DNA from: Amoebophrya sp. AT5.2
Taxonomy: Eukaryota; Sar; Dinophyceae; Syndiniales; Amoebophryaceae
Assembly: GCA_005223375.1 (NCBI GenBank)
Contig: RXOD01006014.1
Location: 1 to 11,609, forward strand
Direction of reading: 5' to 3'
Length of the DNA stretch: 11,609 bases
Each line of letters opens with the position of its first letter. Within the stretch, counting starts at the first letter, position 1. Below the pieces are notes generated by a model that was not told the DNA's origin, ran no database searches, and saw only the letters and a program-made list of their open reading frames with translations. Both the position numbers and the translations under genes were made by a program. Positions 5,973 through 11,609 of the stretch are shown here, one piece after another.

Positions 5973-7658
5973 TCAAAATGCGCATGACTCCTCATGGCGT
6001 GGGTCGCTCATGCAGCAGCCGCGCAGTTCTTCTCCTGGACACAGCGGCGGCGTTAGCGTTCCACAACTGGCGCCTCCAGGACACATGCACGCGTTGTACA
6101 TCCAACAGCCTGCAACAGCTCGCGCTCTCCCACTCGTCACCCCCACTCCCCCGGCCCCGGCCTCGTCGCCGCACCGCCAAGAATTCGATGAAGCGCGACT
6201 TGCACGTGAGCTTGTAGCAAATCCAGACAAAATCTGGCTCCAGGACGCCTGCCGCCACGCGCTATCAGCCTGCTTGTTCAAGCCGGGTCGCGGTACTAGA
6301 CCCAGGCGCAGCCGCAAGGCGGAAACCGCTGCTGGCAGCTGACTTCGCCACGAGCGTAGCAGTGCCTGAGTGGTCGCCCGATTTGTCGTCGCGTGCGCGT
6401 GGCGGTTGCCCCCATCCCACCTCTCCCGCGTCCCCCAGGGCGCTCCCTCGCAAAGTTGCACTCCCTGGAGGGTCATTCCTTGGGTCGCTGCTAGCTCGTA
6501 CTCGTCGTTCGCCAGGACGAAGGTTCTTCGTTCGTCAGGAACCTGGTCCTCATGGTCATGCTCGTGTAGTTCCTCAACGACCAAACCGAGTGTCCGGTGC
6601 TGCCGCAGTGGCCGGTACTGTCCGTCGAGCTTTACCGCGGCGTTCGCGGCGAGTGCCTCCGCCAAGGAGTAGGTCCAGAGTTCTCTCTCGACGTAATTAT
6701 CCCAAACTCCTCCGCTTTCGCACGGCATCGGTTCTGTGTGCGCGGCGCCCTTGCTCGTGGCAACTAGGATGGCACAAAGCTCTTGCTGCAGCTCCTCCCA
6801 TGCCAGGGCAAGCGCGGACACAAACACCCACTCCAGGGCGGAAAGAAGGTGCCGGTCCCCGTTCAGCTCCACTTCCCGTAGCCAACTCTTTTCCTTCTCG
6901 CTGCGCCTTTGCGTCACGGCGAGGGTCAAGTCATGCTTGTTTTTCGAGATCGCCAGGAGCCACTGTTTGGGAGACGGCGCGTCTGTACGCAACACCCATT
7001 TTCCCGCACGAAAGTCGTACGCATACAGCGCGGTGCGCACGAAAAAGCGGACGCGGTTTTCCAGTTCCCGCACAATGGTGTCCTCGCGGGCGCGGACTTC
7101 AAACCCGAGAGTGGCACTCTCAGCGCTTTTCCGCTCCCATGTCAGCAGGACGTACCGCGCGAGCCGGGGCAGCACGTGACGCAGTCGCGCCACACCACGC
7201 ATCAAACGGTTGGAGAAAACAAAATTTTCCCCGGCCCCCCTCTCGCGCCCCTTGTGCCACAGCAACGACAAATCTTTCTGCAGAATCACGGCGAGCAGGG
7301 GGAGCGTTGGCGATTCACCAGCATCACCGCCCGTGTCAACATTTTCCGGTAGAGGCGCCGCGGCTGCCTGGGCAACCTCGTTTTCGAGGAGTTTCTTCAG
7401 TGCGTGAAGTTGAACAGTGTGATCCGCCTGGTCTGCGTGACTCACGCAATTTCTCCCGGCGAAGACCACGCCGGCCTCCTCCTCCCCGTCGAAGACCCCC
7501 AGGTCTCTGGCTTCCGCACGGAGGATTTCCGCAAAACTGTCTCGGAGGAGGCAGTCATCTTGCTCCGAGGCTTGCTTCAGTGCCGATAGCTTCGCCGCCT
7601 CCGCAAGTAGAGCCAAACAGCAACCCTCTGCGATGATGCGCCACAGGGGTAGGGGCAT
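5973..7658 (-). CDS. Unrecognised protein, up to 561 residues, 3' end uncertain
   Basis: I do not recognise this protein. Residues 1 to about 390 look like a folded, mostly helical protein, with long amphipathic stretches such as RLMRGVARLRHVLPRLARYV, RELENRVRFFVRTALYAYDF and ALEWVFVSALALAWEEL. The N-terminus (LWRIIAEGCCLALLAEAAKL) is hydrophobic enough to be a short anchor or simply a buried helix. After about residue 390 the composition changes sharply to Arg/Ser/Ala-rich sequence and then a Cys-rich tail with nine Cys in the last 50 or so residues. In the same stretch another minus-strand frame (6258-5992) is also open. The true protein may therefore end earlier or splice into a different frame. 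The competing plus-strand frame across 6362-7636 is Arg/Pro-rich and reads as an antisense shadow. No partner or pathway can be inferred. Confidence 0.65.
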   Translation of the reverse strand: MPLPLWRIIAEGCCLALLAEAAKLSALKQASEQDDCLLRDSFAEILRAEARDLGVFDGEEEAGVVFAGRNCVSHADQADHTVQLHALKKLLENEVAQAAAAPLPENVDTGGDAGESPTLPLLAVILQKDLSLLWHKGRERGAGENFVFSNRLMRGVARLRHVLPRLARYVLLTWERKSAESATLGFEVRAREDTIVRELENRVRFFVRTALYAYDFRAGKWVLRTDAPSPKQWLLAISKNKHDLTLAVTQRRSEKEKSWLREVELNGDRHLLSALEWVFVSALALAWEELQQELCAILVATSKGAAHTEPMPCESGGVWDNYVERELWTYSLAEALAANAAVKLDGQYRPLRQHRTLGLVVEELHEHDHEDQVPDERRTFVLANDEYELAATQGMTLQGVQLCEGAPWGTRERWDGGNRHAHATTNRATTQALLRSWRSQLPAAVSALRLRLGLVPRPGLNKQADSAWRQASWSQILSGFATSSRASRASSNSWRCGDEAGAGGVGVTSGRARAVAGCWMYNACMCPGGASCGTLTPPLCPGEELRGCCMSDPRHEESCAF

Positions 7659-8131
7659 TCTGCTTTTGGTGCGTGAAAAAGAATGGAATCGAAGAGGAAG
7701 TCGATGTTAAAAAATAAGTGTGTTTTGCAACCGATCTAGTTTGCACCCATCTATAACCGTTTGCACGTCACGTGAAACGGGTGCTCTTCCCTGTGATGCG
7801 CCACTCTGATCTAGTCCTGTCCAAGACATCAGTCGCTCCTGTACTCGTTCTCCTTCTCTCGGAGAAAATTATAACAGAAGGAACTGCGAAAAGAGATCGC
7901 TTGTTCACACGACTGATCGTCCAGGAACGTCCATGAAAAATGCGGCAAGAGCCGCGGGAGCGTCATTGCATCTTCGTACTTTTGGACCACAGTTGGGATC
8001 CTCCGCACTAGATCGTTGTTGACGTGCGAGCCAGGCTACGAACGACGGGTATCCCACGGCCGTGCCCATTGTTGAACTTCCGCGCATCCATTTTTCGAAA
8101 AGTACTTAATTTTGTCCACATTTTATTAAGC
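7659..8131. other. Intergenic region between the two unrecognised proteins
   Basis: No gene is visible. On the minus strand an AATAAA sequence lies at 8127-8122, only a few bases past the stop codon of the 920-residue protein. That is closer than usual for a poly(A) signal, so it may be chance. Other small features are a TCACGTGA palindrome at about 7768-7775 and paired short words (gatctag at 7734-7740 and 7809-7815; gtttgcac at 7739-7746 and 7759-7766). This is the promoter side of the 561-residue gene. Confidence 0.5.
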
Positions 8132-11000
8132 TTACAAGTATGGCGGGTTCGCGTCTTCTTCTGGCGTCGGTGGAACGTACGGCGCTCGCTTCGCGTACTT
8201 CCCCGCGGAAGACTTCCCTCCCGGATTTCCATTTCCAGAGGTACCGGTCCCGCGACCACCGCCCCCGACGAGGTTTAGTCCGGCAGTCGGAACCCCCACC
8301 GGCAGCCCCGAGAAGAGAGTCCCCAACACACCGCCGGCTCCCTTGGGGGACTTGCGATTCAGCAGAGCAGCGTTCGCAGCTCCAAGCGGTTCAGTCGCAG
8401 CCGCGCTTTCGCCCATCGTCGACGCCGCTTCTTGCGCCGATGGGCCACTGGTCGATACGGTTCCCGTGCTCTGCTGTGCCCCGGGCAACGTAGCGACAGC
8501 GCCCCCAGCTCCCCCCGTCGCAGCAGTCGCCGTGCGCCCCATCTGCCCCAGAAATTTGCTGTAGAACGAAGCGCCGCTAGAGCTTGCTGGAGTTGTGCCC
8601 GGTGGGGCGGCTGAGTTCGCCTTCGCCGCCCCACCACCCAAATCATCCAGCGACACCGTGACAATGCGTGAAGCCGGCGCGAACTCCGATGGCAGCACAG
8701 GACCGGTCGACGACGAGGCAGAAGCGGCTCCGTTCGCAGCCAAATTTCCCTCACCCTCCCCCGCCGCAGGAGAACCCACACTGCCCTGTCCTGCAGTCAA
8801 CGCTGGGCCTGCTGCCGGAGGTACTGCCGTTACTATTTCCCCAGAAGGGCCTAGTGGCTGAGGAACTTGTGGAGTTTCCTCGGACGATTTCGCCTCCTTC
8901 GAGGATGGAAGCACGGAGCGACTGACCACGCCGGCGAGAAACCCGCCGACACTCTCATAAACGTCGGTGAGCTTCATCTTGTTTGGTGACGTGGTGGCCT
9001 GACTCGGTGCCGCTGCTTTTGCAGGAGGGGCCGACGTCCCTACGGATGACGCCATACCGGACGACAGTGATGCGGCAGAAAAAATGTCGTCACCGGGAGG
9101 CGACAACGCAGTTGCGTGTGGCGGCGGCGGCGGTGTCCCGGTAGTTCCCAAAACGGTGCCTGCAGGAGTTCTGGCTACTTTTCTCGGTTTGTATTCCCCC
9201 GTCAGTGGGTCGAAGTCTTCTTCTAAAACGGGGTGTCCCGTTACGAAAAACTCTGTTTCCGCGGTTAGTGCCCCACTCGGTCCCGCGCTCCCTCCCGCCA
9301 ACTCCAACTTCACCGCGGCAAACTCCACCGCTTTAGTCGCGAACGATTCCCCCGCAAGCACCTCTTTCGTGGCGAGAAACCGGTGCCCAACGCGGATCGG
9401 TGTTTTCTGGTCGCGGCAAGTTTTCAGGGCCTTTGCGACGGCTGCGAGCCGCTTCTCCTGGGGCACAGGATGTGTAACGGGCAGCAGCTGCATGCGGGCA
9501 ATGGCGGGCAATGGCGCTTCCTTGTTGCCCTTCAACTCCTCCGACAACGCGCGCCACTCCGCGTAGGACTGTGGTATCTGGTTCTTTTCTGCTGCATCTT
9601 CTGCCGCGTGCTCGCCTCCCCAAACCGCTGCGGTTTCCTGCGACTGCGGTGGAGGAGCCACCGTCCCTGCGCGCGTTGCCTGCTGGGGTGACCGGTCCCC
9701 CATAAGCGACAACAAATCGTCCACCGCGGCTGCTGCATCACTGGGGCCACTGCCTGCTCCTGTGCCGCTTCCGAACAAGAGGTCCAGCTCGTTGGCCGCG
9801 GTTTCGCGCGCCGCCGTCGCAGTTGCGGCATTTCCCACCGGTCCGAAAAGATCCTCCACGCCCTGGTACGCAGCGCTTACTTTTTCCTGCTCCGCACCCG
9901 GCTGGACCTGCAGCAGCCGCCGAAGATTGTCTGGGACCACTTTTTGGGCCCCGGAAGTGTCCTCGTCCCAAACCTCGAAGAACAGACGCAGTTCCGTCAC
10001 GACCGCTGGCGAAAAGCCTGCGGAAGCCAGCACTTCTTTGCTCGGCGCTGCGGACGAATCCGCCCCAAAGCCAGTCGCCGCCTTTAGCACGGCGTCCACC
10101 ACCAAACCCCGGGAGTGGTGCGTGTGCCGCAGCGTCGACAGAATTTCCGTGGTCTGCAAGTGCTGGAAGGCGGCGTCGAGTACGCCGTCGTCATTCACAA
10201 GCGTTTTCGAACAGTGCTGCCGCGCGAGCCTCATGATTTCGCGGATGCGACACCGGTACGAAGGGAGATACACCTGGAGCAGGTTTGGAGTTTTGCTTTT
10301 GATCTGACAACGTGCAGTCAGCTTCACTGGGGTCACAGTAGACAAAACATACGAACTGCCCACATCATATTACGTATCATGCGCTATATTTATTAACATT
10401 TTCTTTTACCTTGATTATCGTGTGCATGTATTCTTGAAAGGTGAGGTATAGCGCCGCTAGGTTTTCCCCCGACGAGTCTGCGTCTTCCGCGTCGTTGTTG
10501 AGGTTGCCTCCGCTGGTTCCAGTCGCTCCTGCATCCTGCGCGCCGCCGCCGCCGACTGCCGCGAGCAAACTTTGCGCAACGTTTACCCCCGCGTCGCCTT
10601 TCGGAGTTATCGCTCGGATCTCGGACGCGTTGCTCGAGCTCGACGACGCCGAAGACGACGACGATGCTCCTACCCCGTTTCGATCCCGACGCAGCAATCG
10701 GTCCCGCAGGATCTCCAACACCGCAACCCACTCCGGGCGAAAGAGCGCCGGCTTTTCTGCAGCGGCAATTGTCGCGACTCCCTGGTAATTATTCCCAACA
10801 TCTTCTTCCAAAAACTGCGCCTCGTGCTGACATACGAAGAAGATGACGACCTTCTCGAGCGAAATGTCATTTCTGCAGAAGGCGCGGAGAGCATCCAAGT
10901 TAATCTCGTACTTCCCCTGCAAAGAGGCCGGAGGCTCCTCGCAACAAATGATTTCGGTCCAGAGCTCCTCCAGGTCCGATATCTCACGGGGCGGCGGCAT
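8132..11000 (-). CDS. Unrecognised ~920-residue two-exon protein with low-complexity C-terminus
   Basis: I propose exon 1 at 11000-10410 (197 codons) joined to exon 2 at 10303-8132 (723 residues plus stop). The start is supported by an in-frame TGA 18 bases upstream and a GCCATG context. Exon 1 ends in ...YMHTIIK at a GTAAAA donor. Without splicing the frame stops within 11 codons, and exon 2 has no ATG near its 5' end, so splicing explains both. Residues 1-110 and about 180-300 look globular and helical. A Ser-rich linker lies at about 113-124. Three acidic motifs follow: DLFG (about 348), DLLFG (about 371) and DDLLSLMGD (about 392). These resemble short clathrin- or adaptor-binding motifs, which is suggestive only. 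A moderately conserved-looking segment with RVGHRFLATKEVL and LEEDFDPLTGEYKPRK comes next, and the rest is Ala/Gly/Ser/Pro-rich and probably disordered. I cannot name the family. Whether it acts in vesicle traffic, as neighbouring VPS25 does, is speculation. Confidence 0.75.
10304..10409 (-). other. Spliceosomal intron (106 bases, phase 0)
   Basis: Reading the minus strand, the donor is AAG|GTAAAA with its GT at 10409-10408. The acceptor is TTGTCAG|ATC with the last intron base at 10304. Two closer AG sites were tested (GGGCAG|TTC and CCCCAG|TGA). Both put exon 2 out of frame with exon 1; the chosen site gives a phase 0 join in frame. A branch-point-like CTGAC lies about 15 bases before the acceptor, and the 5' half of the intron is AT-rich with several stops. 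The intron is short and canonical. Confidence 0.72.
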
Positions 11001-11376
11001 GGCTTTTTCCGTTTGGTCTCAGTCTGTGTCTACTTAGTGTACGGCATCAAGGTACTTGTACTAGTACTACGCAAGCAGCTTAACGAGCAACTAATAGTGG
11101 GGTAAGAAAGAAAAGAAAACGTCATAAACTGCAGCTACAACTGAATCCCGCCCAGTCACGAAGAATTGATCGGAAGTGATGTGATCTTCGAACACCGCAA
11201 TTCACGCGTCAAACCCGTGGAGAGAAATGCGCGACATGAAAAGGCTTTCCCAACAAATATCTGTGTGTCTTGCGCGGCAGGTTGCAGCATCTTCTGGTCT
11301 ACCAGCCTCGCGATTACCATGCATCCGGTGCGAAGCGATCCGCCTCCCCTGCATTCACACACCATGCGGTCGCTGC
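11001..11376. other. Intergenic region between VPS25 and the 920-residue protein
   Basis: No gene is seen. Besides short unremarkable frames, the only visible feature is a GTAC-rich patch at 11052-11067 containing the palindrome gtactagtac (11058-11067). The in-frame TGA that bounds the downstream gene is at its left edge. It is the 3' flank of VPS25 and the 5' flank of the 920-residue gene. Confidence 0.5.
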
Positions 11377-11609
11377 TTACAGAAAGAACTTCACCCCCGT
11401 GATCTTCCCACCTTCTTCATCTTCTTCTTCGTCATCCCCGAAGAGCTCCACTTTCTTCTCCCGTTCCAGTATTCGCAGCGCTTCCACGACGCACTCCCGC
11501 GGCAGGAACTGGAAGTACTCCTTTTTCGCGGCACAGGCCCCGCCCCCCTCGCCGTCCGCGTGCCCCATTAGATTGAAAAGCGTCTCCAGCTCTTTCCCGG
11601 TGCGGCTTT
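11377..11609 (-). CDS. VPS25: VPS25, ESCRT-II subunit (C-terminal part, cut by window edge)
   Basis: VPS25 is a subunit of ESCRT-II, which works on endosomal membranes with VPS22 and VPS36. Through its second winged-helix domain it recruits the ESCRT-III subunit VPS20/CHMP6 during multivesicular-body formation. Only the last 76 or so codons are present. The frame runs off the right edge, beginning SRTGKELETLFNL. The match is to the second winged helix: R-x-G-x-x-x-x-T-L-F-x-L corresponds to the family's SG...TLYEL strand region, FLPRECVVEALRILEREKKVEL to its helix of the type GLDEATLLRALQALQ...AEI, and the end ITGVKFFL to the family's terminal GVKFF. Two insertions distinguish it: a Gly/Ala-rich one before the helix and an acidic run (GDDEEEDEEGG) just before the final strand. 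The stop follows FFL directly, so the C-terminus is intact. The methionine at 11568 lies inside the domain and is not the real start. Confidence 0.85.
   Translation of the reverse strand, partial: SRTGKELETLFNLMGHADGEGGGACAAKKEYFQFLPRECVVEALRILEREKKVELFGDDEEEDEEGGKITGVKFFL

Noticed and set aside
6362..7636. 424-residue plus-strand open frame
   Set aside because: It is Arg/Pro/Ser-rich and lies opposite a minus-strand frame with natural, helix-like composition. GC-rich antisense of a real gene explains it.
201..8108. Shared 12-mer gaaaagtactta at 201-212 and 8097-8108
   Set aside because: A few exact 12-base matches are expected by chance in a window of this size, and the flanks do not align.
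8122..8127. AATAAA on the minus strand as a poly(A) signal
   Set aside because: It lies only a few bases after the stop codon, and no matching signal appears after the other genes, so it is not strong enough to call.

Overview
This window looks like nuclear DNA of a unicellular eukaryote. The reading frames are long and mostly uninterrupted. A GT-AG intron joins two frames into one protein, and two genes belong to families found only in eukaryotes: the ESCRT-II subunit VPS25 and a RAD51-type recombinase paralog. GC content is moderate to high, and every gene I can support is on the minus strand. A compact alveolate, such as a parasitic dinoflagellate relative, would fit this one-way packing, but that placement is inference; no spliced leader or rRNA is present to fix it.

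In transcription order (right to left) the layout is as follows. 11609-11377 is the C-terminal part of VPS25, cut by the window edge. 11000-8132 is an unrecognised protein of about 920 residues in two exons with a 106-base intron. 7658-5973 is an unrecognised protein of up to 561 residues with an uncertain 3' end. 5583-4459 is a RAD51 paralog carrying a large low-complexity insertion. 3679-2306 (gene B) and 2212-683 (gene A) are tandem paralogs of an unrecognised two-block family, separated by only 93 bases. Five intergenic stretches of roughly 380-780 bases separate or flank these genes.

The most unusual part is the left third. The A/B pair is bracketed by two direct copies of a 60-62 base element (304-363 and 3809-3870). 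The copies share nearly identical ends, but their middle differs by paired changes that preserve a five-base-pair stem around a constant GCAT loop. That is the pattern expected of selection on a folded RNA or DNA structure. Copy 1 runs into a perfect 18-base inverted repeat (362-405) and an imperfect tandem duplication (411-476). The A and B proteins share a conserved C-terminal block loosely reminiscent of PD-(D/E)XK nuclease-like domains, but with the expected Q-x-K-like position reading F/Y-H-R. Both start with basic, acid-free N-termini that resemble mitochondrial presequences.

No metabolic or operon-like theme joins all the genes. VPS25 and, weakly, the 920-residue protein (short DLL/DLF-type motifs) point to endomembrane trafficking. 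The RAD51 paralog points to DNA repair. The A/B pair with its flanking repeats is best viewed as a separate, possibly mobile or duplicated, unit.
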